A DNA stretch of 64,000 bases, taken from assembly GCA_903875465.1 (NCBI GenBank), contig CAIQWB010000105.1, positions 20,963-84,962 on the forward strand, written 5' to 3'. Shown one piece after another: positions 52,839 to 61,496 of this stretch; within the stretch, counting starts at the first letter, position 1, and the number at the start of each line of letters is the position of its first letter. Origin of the DNA: an uncultured Verrucomicrobia subdivision 3 bacterium (GTDB lineage Bacteria; Verrucomicrobiota; Verrucomicrobiia; Limisphaerales; UBA11358). The notes beneath the pieces were generated by a model. It was not told the DNA's origin. It ran no database searches and was given only the letters and a program-made list of their open reading frames with translations. Made by a program: the position numbers and the translations under genes.

Positions 52839-53903
52839 CTAGCGTAGCGATTTCAACAAACTCGCCGCGATAAGAGCGATGGACATCCCGACGAAAAATG
52901 TCAATAACGCAAATTTAGCCGTTCGCCGTGTCGCCTGCCAATAAATCTTACCCGGCTGCTTCGGAGAGGCCGTTTGAAAAATCCGGCGCAGAGGTGGCAC
53001 GAGAAACCAAGCAAGCAGGCTGCGGGTGAGGAATGCGACAGCCATCCCGCCCGGAATGGGCGCGAAAACCATCAGGAAACTGGGAATAAAACTGCGGGTG
53101 CTGATATGCTCTCTCCAAAAGTCATGCAGTTGGTGAGTCGGATACATTTTCCTGTGGAAAAACCATATCAATTGGAACAGACGAAGAGAAAAGAACAGCC
53201 AGCTTCCCAGGCAAAACAAGACGAACACAAGCTCCCACAAATTGCGACGTGGCGAGTCTCGCACGCCTTTTGGAAGTTCCTTACTGATGGTGCGCAGATA
53301 AAATAGTGGCGCAAGCAAACTAACAATGACAGGAATCAAAAGCAGGGCAATCCCCTTCAGGATGATTTTAAGAACACTTTTTCTCGATACGAAAACTTCA
53401 AACGCGGCATTGTCGGATTGGGATACGCAGTCATCGTAGCGAAAGTTGGTAAAGGTCCCGGCGAGCTCCACCGGAATCTCAAACAAATAATCCACTTCAC
53501 CAGCTGGTGCGGCAACCAGCCGGTCGCGAATCGTAGCGAAGGCCGGCGGCATTTCTCCTTCCGTGCGTAAATCCTGATCACCCCGCCCTGAATCGTGACT
53601 GACACTCCATGTTTTGAACCCGTTGTTCCACGCGGCAGCTTCGCTGCACATCACGTGTTCTTCAACTGCGCAGGTGATCACTTCGCACCCCAGGGACAGA
53701 TTTTTCAGCACGGAATCCCGCACGTATTGATTTTTTAGCCGGTGGTTTTCGACAAGCAGATACCAGCCTCCCGGCAATTCAGCGGCGGTGACCGGCGATT
53801 TGGGATAATGTTCACACCGTCCCGCAGGACGAAGGCCCAATTCCGTACGCACGACTTGCGGAGATTTGCCCCGTACTGCCAGCCAGGAGAGTGAAGCACC
53901 CAT
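52839..53903 (-). CDS. Unrecognised membrane protein, 354 aa
   Basis: I do not recognise the family. The N-terminal half (1-175) looks soluble and carries 'MGASLSWLAVRGKSPQVV' and 'TAAELPGGWYLLVENH', which resemble the start of small 'uncharacterised' proteins in planctomycetes and verrucomicrobia. The C-terminal half has four strong membrane segments: about 178-203, 222-249, 271-302 and 329-350, with a basic stretch ('PKGVRDSPRRN') in between. So a soluble sensing or binding domain seems fused to a four-helix membrane part. Codon use and length support a real gene. Convergent with ggt. Confidence 0.7.
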   Translation of the reverse strand: MGASLSWLAVRGKSPQVVRTELGLRPAGRCEHYPKSPVTAAELPGGWYLLVENHRLKNQYVRDSVLKNLSLGCEVITCAVEEHVMCSEAAAWNNGFKTWSVSHDSGRGDQDLRTEGEMPPAFATIRDRLVAAPAGEVDYLFEIPVELAGTFTNFRYDDCVSQSDNAAFEVFVSRKSVLKIILKGIALLLIPVIVSLLAPLFYLRTISKELPKGVRDSPRRNLWELVFVLFCLGSWLFFSLRLFQLIWFFHRKMYPTHQLHDFWREHISTRSFIPSFLMVFAPIPGGMAVAFLTRSLLAWFLVPPLRRIFQTASPKQPGKIYWQATRRTAKFALLTFFVGMSIALIAASLLKSLR

Positions 53904-54147
53904 AAAGTAAGTTTTGCATCTTAGGATGAGCGGCCAGGAGACTCAAGAATAATGACCAACCAGCAAGCGGACCAAAATCAATTCCTGCGTCTGCTGGCGC
54001 AGCTAACCCAGGCAGGTTTGCGAGCGAGGAGCGACGCCGCCAGACCGGCATTGCCACCAAAAAGCAATGAGGCAGGAGCCTTTTCAATTTTTAGACAGGC
54101 TCCAATCAGTTTGCCTGGGTAGGTGGCAGCCCGGTTTATCAGGCCAT
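53904..54147. other. Intergenic region, only a doubtful small ORF
   Basis: Between the membrane protein and the glnA terminator. A 56-codon plus-strand ORF (53952-54122, 'MTNQQADQNQFLRLLAQLTQ' at its start) has protein-like composition but no family, no Shine-Dalgarno site and ends just before the terminator. I see nothing else. Confidence 0.3.
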
Positions 54148-54180
54148 AAAAAAACGGCGCGAAGGTCAACCTTCGCGCCG
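54148..54180 (-). terminator. Rho-independent terminator of glnA
   Basis: Read on the minus strand: CGGCGCGAAGG, loop TTGA, CCTTCGCGCCG, then seven T. A perfect 11-bp stem, 30 bp after the glutamine synthetase stop. Confidence 0.95.
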
Positions 54181-54210
54181 CCCCAGTTCCTCCACTGGCA
54201 GAGGGTAAGA

Positions 54211-55257
<1,047 letters not shown>

Positions 55258-55299
55258 GGATATTAATGTTGATGTTAATTGTTAACTACTGCTCAGCCT

Positions 55300-55308
55300 A
55301 TTATAGCA
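55300..55308 (-). promoter_or_regulatory. Extended -10 promoter before glnII
   Basis: On the minus strand TGCTATAAT, i.e. a TG-N extended -10 with a perfect TATAAT, about 45 bp before the start codon. There is no good -35 at 17 bp (GGTAAA), consistent with an extended -10 promoter. A sigma-54 site (GG-N10-GC) was not evident. Confidence 0.65.
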
Positions 55309-55490
55309 GATTCAATGCCGGTTTACCCGGAGTTGGTCGTGCTGGAATCTTAAGATAAAGAGCGCGACGTCACAGGCAAGCGATTTTCGCATTTTCCAGA
55401 ATTTGTTAAATATTGTTAAAATTTGCCGGGGGTCCGCTAATGCTGCGGCTTTTTGCGCGGGCTGTCATAAATACCGCACGGAGAGGCTGG

Positions 55491-57077
55491 TTAAATTGAA
55501 TCAGTTCCCCGCAGCAGCCGGCCCTCGGCAAAATCCAAATCCTTCTGAATCCGCCGCAGCACGGCGTCATTGATCACCCGTTCATTGCGCAGGCGGATGA
55601 TCGCCCGGCGTTCAATGACCAGCGCCTCGCGCAGCAGGTTATGGTAGTCCCGGGTGTGCAGCGGCGGATGCGGTTCCCCCGGGTGCGGGGTGCACACCTC
55701 CAACTGGCGGATGCGGTCCTCATACTCGCCCCGCAGGCGGTCGACGGCCACCGGTTCGCTGGTGCCAGCCAGTTCATTGAGCCGGGTCAGGGCCGCGTGA
55801 TTGGCTTGCAGGCGGGCATGGCGTTCCTCCCGCTCATGACTGCGATCATTCGCCACCCGGAGCCAGCGGATCAAGGGCGGCAAGCTCAATCCCTGCACCA
55901 CCAAAGTGGCCAGAATCACACTGAAGGTCAGGAACAAGATCAGGTCACGTCCCGGAAATGGCCTGCCATCGGGCAGGGACAGGGGCAGGGCCATCGCGGC
56001 CGCCAGGGAAACCACCCCGCGCATCCCCGTCCAGGCCACAATGGCGACCGCCCGCCAACTGGGAGAAGGGTCAGCTAGCCGAATCCGCCGGCTGAGCCGC
56101 CGGGGCAGGTAAGTGGCCGGAAAGACCCAGAGAATGCGCGCCACAATCACCGCCAGGCAAATGCCCAACGCATCTCCCACGAGCGTCAGGCGGGGTTGCC
56201 CCGCCAGCCGGCTCATCACCTGTGGCAATTGCAGACCGATCAAAATGAACACCAGTCCGTTGAGCAGGAAAACGAGCGTTTCCCAGAAGGGCACCACCTG
56301 CAAGCGCACCCGGGCATTGATCGCTTCCGGCGCGCGCCAGCCAATAAACACCCCGGCCGCCACCACGGCGAGCACGCCCGAAAGATGCAGGCGGTCGGCT
56401 GGGAGATAGGCGGCGAAGGGGGTGAGCAGGCTCAGCGTGGTTTGCACCGGCGGATCGTCGAGGCGGGATTGCACCTGCACCGCCAGCCAGCCAATGCCCA
56501 GGCCAAACAAAATGCCGCCACCGCTCGTGATGAAAAACTGCTCGCCCGCGTGCAGCAGGGAAAAACTGCCCGTGGTCACTGCGGCCATGGCAAATCGCAA
56601 TGCAACCAGGGCTGTGGCGTCGTTCACCAGGCTCTCGCCATCCAATATGGTGACGATACGTTGTGGCACCCGCAGGCGCTCGGTAATGGCCGTGGCCGCC
56701 ACGGCGTCGGAGGGGGAGACGATCGCCCCCAGCACAAACCCGGCGGCCAGCGGCATGCCGGTCAGCCAGTGTGCCAGCCAGCCCACGAGCAGTGTGGTAA
56801 ACAGCACCAGCCCGAACGCCAGCAGCGTGATCGGGCGGAGATTGGCGTGGAAATCCCGCCAGGAGGTGAACAGGGCCGCCGGGTAGAGCAGCGGCGGCAA
56901 AAAGAAGAGAAACACCAGTTCCGGATCCAGCCGTACTTCCGGCAGGCCGGGAATCAGGGCAAAGACCAACCCCCCGATGACCAGCAGGATCGGGTACGGC
57001 ATTTCCAATTTGCGGGCCAGCAGCGCCAGCCCGGCAATGGCCACCATCAAAACCAGCACGGTATCAACGACTCCCAT
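55491..57077 (-). CDS. CPA1-family Na+/H+ antiporter
   Basis: 528 residues from ATG 57077; longer in-frame extension to 57410 runs into the divergent pntA region and has low-complexity sequence, so it is rejected. About twelve membrane helices start at once ('VVDTVLVLMVAIAGLALLARKL'). Signature NhaP/NHE motifs: 'LVFLFFLPPLLYPAA', 'LGAIVSPSDAVAATAITERL', 'TILDGESLVNDATALVALRFA' (the S-D and ND are proton/Na+ site residues) and 'WTGMRGVVSLAAAMALPL'. The C-terminal about 100 residues form a charged cytoplasmic tail, 'ANDRSHEREERHARLQANHA'. Helps with pH and sodium homeostasis. Confidence 0.93.
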   Translation of the reverse strand: MGVVDTVLVLMVAIAGLALLARKLEMPYPILLVIGGLVFALIPGLPEVRLDPELVFLFFLPPLLYPAALFTSWRDFHANLRPITLLAFGLVLFTTLLVGWLAHWLTGMPLAAGFVLGAIVSPSDAVAATAITERLRVPQRIVTILDGESLVNDATALVALRFAMAAVTTGSFSLLHAGEQFFITSGGGILFGLGIGWLAVQVQSRLDDPPVQTTLSLLTPFAAYLPADRLHLSGVLAVVAAGVFIGWRAPEAINARVRLQVVPFWETLVFLLNGLVFILIGLQLPQVMSRLAGQPRLTLVGDALGICLAVIVARILWVFPATYLPRRLSRRIRLADPSPSWRAVAIVAWTGMRGVVSLAAAMALPLSLPDGRPFPGRDLILFLTFSVILATLVVQGLSLPPLIRWLRVANDRSHEREERHARLQANHAALTRLNELAGTSEPVAVDRLRGEYEDRIRQLEVCTPHPGEPHPPLHTRDYHNLLREALVIERRAIIRLRNERVINDAVLRRIQKDLDFAEGRLLRGTDSI

Positions 57078-57399
57078 TTGCCGCCAGCATCGCAAAAACC
57101 GGGGAGTTTGGGAAGGCTGGAAAGGCCCGGGAAATCGGCCAGCGGCTTGACCGGTCGGAAACAAATCAAAGCGTCGGCCACCCCCGTTAAGGGGTGGCCC
57201 CGGTTCGCGGTCAGGCTGCGAGCGCGGCTTTTTGCCCTGTTTCCCCTTGTTTTCGGGCAGCCGACCCCTGCCACCCTTGATGTTCGTCGTCGCCAACCCC
57301 GGCTCCCGCTGTTGCCTAGGCCAAAATTTGTCTTGGATTTGCCAAGATAGGCGGTTCCCACCCGGCGCAGGGGTGTTAGTGTGCATCCAGTTACCACCC
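57078..57399. other. Divergent intergenic region of antiporter and transhydrogenase
   Basis: 322 bp that should carry both promoters. A 15-bp element CTTGG-ATTTG-CCAAG (57332-57346) is a perfect 5-bp-arm inverted repeat about 55 bp before pntAA and could be an operator. I see no clear TATAAT-type box. Both ORFs that fill this interval are extensions of the flanking genes. Confidence 0.4.
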
Positions 57400-58533
57400 A
57401 TGAAAATCACCGCTCCTCGTGAGACTCATCCGGGCGAAAACCGTGCGCCACTAACGCCGGACGCCGTCGCCAAACTCGTCAAACTCGGTGCGCAAGTGGA
57501 AGTCGAGGCCGGCCTCGGCCTCGCCGCCGGCTTCCCCGATGATGCCTATGTCAAAGCCGGGGCGAACCTTTCCACCGACCACCACGAACTCCTCATCACC
57601 GGCGACATCGTCCTGCGCTTGCGCAAGCCCACGCTGGCCGAAATCGACAAGCTCAAGCCCGGTTCGATTCATGCCAGCCTCCTGGATCCCTTCAATGAAC
57701 AGGAACTGGTCCAGCGATTTGCCCAGCGGGGCATCAGCGCCATCAGCATGGAATTCATTCCGCGCACCACCCGGGCGCAGAAAATGGACGTGCTCTCCTC
57801 CCAGGCCAACCTCGGTGGCTATGAGGCGGTGATCCTGGCGGCGCGGTATTCCAATAAGATTTTTCCCATGATGACCACGGCTGCGGGCACCATCCTCCCC
57901 GCCAAGGTGTTTATCATCGGCGTCGGCGTCGCCGGGTTGCAGGCCATCGCCACCGCCAAACGCCTGGGCGCAAAAGTCACCGCCTACGACACCCGGCCGG
58001 TGGTCGAGGAACAGGTGAAATCCCTGGGCGCCCAATTTCTCAAGATTGATCTCGGCGAAACCGGCCAGACCAAGGACGGTTATGCCAAAGCGCTCACCGA
58101 GGAGCAAATCCAGAAACAGCGCGACGCCATGAAGAAGACCTGCGCCGATTCCGATGTGGTGATCTCCGCCGCCCAAGTGTTTGGCCGCAAGGCCCCGGTG
58201 CTCGTCACCACGGAAATGTTGAATGCCCTGCGACCCGGCGCCGTGGTGGTCGACCTCGCCGTCGAAACCGGCGGCAACGTGGAAGGTGTCGTGTACGACC
58301 AGGTGACGGACCGGAACGGCGTGAAAATCGTGGGCATTGCGAATCTGCCCGGCCGGGTGCCCCTGCATGCCAGCCAGGTGTACGCCGCCAACCTCGTCGC
58401 CCTCGTCGAGGAATTCTGGGACAAAAAAGAAAAGACGTTTGTCCTCAAACTCGACGATGACATCATCAAGGGCTGCCTGGTGACCCATGGCGGCAAGATC
58501 GTGAACGAAAAACTCCTGCCCAAAACCGCCTGA
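57400..58533 (+). CDS. pntAA: NAD(P) transhydrogenase subunit alpha part 1
   Basis: 377 residues from ATG 57400. The soluble NAD(H)-binding dI domain of proton-translocating transhydrogenase, related to alanine dehydrogenase. Seen: 'PRETHPGENRAPLTPDAVAKLVKLGAQV', 'ISAISMEFIPRTTRAQKMDVLSSQANLGGYEAV', the Rossmann loop 'VFIIGVGVAGLQAIATAKRLGA', the mobile-loop region 'TKDGYAKALTEEQIQKQRD' and 'VVISAAQVFGRKAPVLVTTEML'. The alpha subunit is split in two genes here, as in Rhodospirillum rubrum. Six bp separate it from pntAB. Confidence 0.95.
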   Translation: MKITAPRETHPGENRAPLTPDAVAKLVKLGAQVEVEAGLGLAAGFPDDAYVKAGANLSTDHHELLITGDIVLRLRKPTLAEIDKLKPGSIHASLLDPFNEQELVQRFAQRGISAISMEFIPRTTRAQKMDVLSSQANLGGYEAVILAARYSNKIFPMMTTAAGTILPAKVFIIGVGVAGLQAIATAKRLGAKVTAYDTRPVVEEQVKSLGAQFLKIDLGETGQTKDGYAKALTEEQIQKQRDAMKKTCADSDVVISAAQVFGRKAPVLVTTEMLNALRPGAVVVDLAVETGGNVEGVVYDQVTDRNGVKIVGIANLPGRVPLHASQVYAANLVALVEEFWDKKEKTFVLKLDDDIIKGCLVTHGGKIVNEKLLPKTA

Positions 58534-58539
58534 TATTTT

Positions 58540-58827
58540 ATGGAATCCTCTTTTGCTGATGTGGTTTTTATCTTCGTCCTCGCCATTTTTGTGGGTATCG
58601 AGGTCATCTCCAAGGTGCCGTCCATGCTGCACACGCCCTTGATGTCCGGCACCAATGCCATTCACGGCATCATTCTGTTCGGCGGCATTTTGGTGCTGGC
58701 CGATGCCGCCTCGCCGCTCGCGCAGTTGCTGGGATTTGTCGCGGTGGTGTTTGGTTCCGCCAATGTGTTTGGCGGTTTCATGGTCACGGACCGCATGTTG
58801 CAAATGTTTAAGAAAAAGAAAAAATGA
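58540..58827 (+). CDS. pntAB: NAD(P) transhydrogenase subunit alpha part 2
   Basis: 95 residues, the membrane half of alpha (part of dII), with three hydrophobic segments: 'ADVVFIFVLAIFVGIEVISKV', 'GIILFGGILVLADAASPL' and 'LGFVAVVFGSANVFGGFMVT'. Ends in a lysine tail. The stop overlaps the start of pntB by 4 bp (ATGA), as usual for this operon. Confidence 0.93.
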   Translation: MESSFADVVFIFVLAIFVGIEVISKVPSMLHTPLMSGTNAIHGIILFGGILVLADAASPLAQLLGFVAVVFGSANVFGGFMVTDRMLQMFKKKKK

Positions 58828-60230
58828 GCTCAACCATTGCCTATATTATTATTGGGATTTCGGTTTTATTCATCCTCGGCATTAAGTTGCTGGCCTCGCC
58901 CAAAACAGCGCGCCTCGGCAATCTGGTGGCGGCCGGGGGCATGCTCATCGCCCTGATTTCGCTGCACCAGCCAAACGGGGACTATGTGTGGTCGCAAGGC
59001 TGGACCTTCAATTACACCCTCATTGTGATCGGCACGCTCATCGGTTTGGTCATCGGCGCCATTGGTGCTTACTCGGTGAAAATGACGGCGATGCCGCAAA
59101 TGGTGGCCCTGTTCAACGGCCTGGGTGGTGGCGCGGCCGCCCTGGTGGCCAGTTTGGAATTCATTAATATCAGGTCGGATGCCGAGCTGACCGCCGTGAT
59201 CGCCGTGCCGATGTTATTTGCCACGCTGATTGGTTCGTTGTCATTTTCCGGCAGTGTGATTGCCTATCTGAAACTGGAGGGCAAGTTTGAAAAGCCCATG
59301 ACCTTTCCCGGGCAGAACCTGTTCAATGGGCTTATCCTCGTGGTGATTCTGGGGCTGGCCATCTTCTTGGGCGGCCATGTGAACACCCCGGCCTTCATCG
59401 GCTTGTTTGTGCTGGCACTCTTCTTCGGTGTGGCCATGGTCATGCCCATCGGCGGGGCTGACATGCCGGTGGTGATCTCCTTGCTGAATTCCTTCACCGG
59501 CCTCGCCGTGGCCGCCGATGGCTTTGCCATTCATAATAACGCGATGATCGTAGCCGGCACCCTGGTGGGTTCCTCCGGCACCCTGCTCACGCTGCTCATG
59601 TGTCATGCCATGAACCGGCCGGTCAGTAACGTGCTCTTTGGCGCCTTTGGTTCCGGCGGGGCGGCCGCCGGCGGTGCCGCCGGCGATCTCGCCGGCAAAA
59701 CCGTGAAACCCATCCAGGCGGACGAGGTGGCCGTCCTGCTGGCCTATGCGCAGCAAGTGGTCATTGTGCCCGGCTACGGCATGGCTGTGGCCCAGGCGCA
59801 GCATCAGGTGCGGGAACTTTCGGATGAACTCGGCAAGCGCGGCGTGGAAGTGCGCTTTGCCATTCACCCCGTGGCCGGGCGCATGCCGGGGCACATGAAT
59901 GTCCTGCTGGCCGAGGCCAATGTGCCTTACGATCAGTTGTGCGAAATGGAAGCCATTAATCCCACCATGGACCGGGTGGATGTCTGTCTGGTGATCGGCG
60001 CCAACGACGTCGTGAATCCCGCCGCTCGTGAAGACAAGAGCAGTCCGATCTACGGCATGCCCATTATTGACGCCGACCACGCGAAAACGGTGATCGTGAT
60101 GAAACGCTCAATGGCCGCCGGGTTTGCCGGCATTGAGAATCTGTTGTTCTACAAAGACAACACGCGCATGCTGTTCGGCGATGCCAAGGCCTCGTTGAAT
60201 GCGCTGGTTGCCCAGGTCAAAGCCAGTTGA
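58824..60230 (+). CDS. pntB: NAD(P) transhydrogenase subunit beta
   Basis: 468 residues. An N-terminal membrane domain with about nine helices ('PQMVALFNGLGGGAAALVAS', 'MVMPIGGADMPVVISLLNSF') and a soluble NADP(H)-binding dIII domain: 'VVIVPGYGMAVAQAQHQVREL', 'VRFAIHPVAGRMPGHMNVLLA', 'VCLVIGANDVVNPAAREDK', 'GMPIIDADHAKTVIVMKRSMA'. All nucleotide-binding loops are present. With pntAA and pntAB it makes the complex that uses the proton gradient to form NADPH from NADH, supplying biosynthesis and glutathione-type redox systems. Confidence 0.96.
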   Translation: MSSTIAYIIIGISVLFILGIKLLASPKTARLGNLVAAGGMLIALISLHQPNGDYVWSQGWTFNYTLIVIGTLIGLVIGAIGAYSVKMTAMPQMVALFNGLGGGAAALVASLEFINIRSDAELTAVIAVPMLFATLIGSLSFSGSVIAYLKLEGKFEKPMTFPGQNLFNGLILVVILGLAIFLGGHVNTPAFIGLFVLALFFGVAMVMPIGGADMPVVISLLNSFTGLAVAADGFAIHNNAMIVAGTLVGSSGTLLTLLMCHAMNRPVSNVLFGAFGSGGAAAGGAAGDLAGKTVKPIQADEVAVLLAYAQQVVIVPGYGMAVAQAQHQVRELSDELGKRGVEVRFAIHPVAGRMPGHMNVLLAEANVPYDQLCEMEAINPTMDRVDVCLVIGANDVVNPAAREDKSSPIYGMPIIDADHAKTVIVMKRSMAAGFAGIENLLFYKDNTRMLFGDAKASLNALVAQVKAS

Positions 60231-60251
60231 TATCCCAGGGTTAAGATCATT

Positions 60252-60719
60252 ATGAAAAACAAAGTTGCCATCCTGGCCGCGCAGCCGTTCCTGCGGGGCA
60301 TGAGCGACGCCCATCTGGAACTGCTGGCGGCAGATTCGCTGCCGGCGGAATTTCAGCCGGGCGAGCGGATCCTGAATGAAGATGGGCCGGCCAATCGCTT
60401 TTACCTGGTGCTCGAAGGCCAGGTGGAGATTGAATCCCCCTTGCTGGACACCGAGCCCCGCCATATTCAAACCCTGGGCGCCGGTGACCTGCTGGGCTGG
60501 TCCTGGCTCTATCCACCGTATTGCTGGCATTTCGACGCCCGGGCGCTCACGCCCGTCAAGGCGATTTGTTTTTACGGCAAGCACGTGCGGGAAGTCTGCG
60601 ACGCCAATCATGATTTGGGCTACGAATTGATGAAGCGCGTCTCGGGCATCCTCATCCAGCGCCTGCAATCCACCCGCCGCGAACTCGCCGAGTGCCGGCA
60701 CCCGGCCCACGGCAGCTGA
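60252..60719 (+). CDS. Stand-alone cyclic-nucleotide-binding-domain protein
   Basis: 155 residues: a single Crp-type beta-roll ('ILAAQPFLRGMSDAHLELLA', 'FQPGERILNEDGPANRFYLVLEGQVEIESPL', 'LGAGDLLGWSWLYPPYCWHFDARALTPVKAICF') followed by the dimerisation-type helix 'ELMKRVSGILIQRLQSTRREL'. No DNA-binding helix-turn-helix follows, so it is not a Crp transcription factor. It sits 21 bp after pntB and is likely in the same operon; such proteins could sense redox state or a nucleotide and bind a partner protein. The ligand is unknown; residues that contact cAMP phosphate (RSA) are not conserved. Confidence 0.85.
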   Translation: MKNKVAILAAQPFLRGMSDAHLELLAADSLPAEFQPGERILNEDGPANRFYLVLEGQVEIESPLLDTEPRHIQTLGAGDLLGWSWLYPPYCWHFDARALTPVKAICFYGKHVREVCDANHDLGYELMKRVSGILIQRLQSTRRELAECRHPAHGS

Positions 60720-60757
60720 CGCCCCGGAAATCATTTTCAAAACAAGTAATCGGGCCG

Positions 60758-60779
60758 TTTTAATTTCGGAGTTCGGGTT
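60758..60779 (+). repeat. Solo right end of repeat A
   Basis: An exact copy of the 22-bp right terminal repeat (begins TTTTAATTTCGGAGTTCGG), preceded by GGGCCG as in the full copies, but no inner or left part. It lies 39 bp after the cNMP-domain gene. Confidence 0.85.
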
Positions 60780-60818
60780 TAATTACGTAAACCAATCTTA
60801 TCCGGATCCATGTAATAG

Positions 60819-61109
60819 GGTTCCCTGCTGTTTTCGGTGGCATGTGAATCGAGCTGACCATTTGAGCGGTTGGGGAATTGCTGCTTCAATCCCAACGGGA
60901 CTGCGCCCGCCAGCCCAAGGTTGCGAGGCACGAGCTACCTTGGGTATTCCCCCCCCCAACGACCGCCAACCCCAACGGGGTTGTGCCCGTTGGCAGGCAC
61001 AGCCCCAGGGCACAACCCTGGCCTGGCGGACGGAATCCCGTGGGGATTCGGCAACCCAGCAGCCGACGGCCCAAGCCAACCCGAATTCCACCGAAAACCG
61101 CGAGGAACC
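60819..61109. repeat. Repeat B, 291-bp element with terminal inverted repeats
   Basis: Bounded by GGTTCCCTGCTGTTTTCGG (60819-60840 in full, 22 bp) and its inverted partner (61088-61109); 19 of 22 positions pair. Inside are several CCCAACGGG-type palindromic motifs (60890, 60970, and near 61036) and stretches like 'GCCCAAGGTTGCGAGGCACG'. The right 100 bp recurs in inverted orientation at 63889-63990. Several ORFs cross it in both strands and are not genes. It fits an intergenic, non-coding repeat of the kind common in planctomycete and verrucomicrobial genomes. Confidence 0.75.
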
Positions 61110-61191
61110 TGTCATAGTAAGGCAAGGGGTTGCGCCTTGGATCTTTTCGCAAAAGACCAGGCAAACGCCGCTATTTTTTGCATGGTTCTGG

Positions 61192-61491
61192 CTAACTCCC
61201 GAGTTTTTCTCCGGCCAGCTGGCTCAAAGACTCATGCAGCTCAACGGCTGAAACATTGCTTTCAGACGGTTTGTGCCTGCGATACCAGTGCCGCAAGGCA
61301 GGCCGCAAATCAGGGGATAGTAAATGATGAATAATTTCTTGAACTCTTTCATCTTGATCCCCGTGGATTAATCGAAACCAGCCGTAAGCATCCATCAAGG
61401 CCAGGACTGGCCGCTCCATTTCAGGCAAGGAGGACGGGATCGCCATTACGCGATGGTAAAATTGCTCAACCTCCCGAGATTGAAAGTGCAC
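61192..61491 (-). CDS. Small hypothetical protein after pabB
   Basis: 99 residues from GTG 61491 (ATG 61446 gives 84). No family recognised. The sequence is protein-like, with helices 'SREVEQFYHRVMAIP', 'ERPVLALMDAYGWFRLIHGD', 'ERVQEIIHHLLSPDLRPALRHWYRRHK'. It starts 5 bp after the pabB stop, so it may be translated from the same mRNA. No signal peptide or membrane segment. Confidence 0.5.
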   Translation of the reverse strand: MHFQSREVEQFYHRVMAIPSSLPEMERPVLALMDAYGWFRLIHGDQDERVQEIIHHLLSPDLRPALRHWYRRHKPSESNVSAVELHESLSQLAGEKLGS

Positions 61492-61496
61492 GTTAT

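Noticed and set aside
53952..54122. 56-codon plus-strand ORF between the membrane protein and glnII
   Set aside because: Protein-like composition only; too little evidence to list as a gene.
57100..57410. Long N-terminal extension of the CPA1 antiporter and of pntAA into each other
   Set aside because: The extensions overlap on opposite strands and lack family sequence; the family starts are at 57077 and 57400.
60798..61334. Several overlapping ORFs of 79-154 codons on both strands
   Set aside because: They lie on repeat B, overlap each other in many frames, and their sequences simply reflect the CCCAACGGG-type repeats; no gene-like feature remains.
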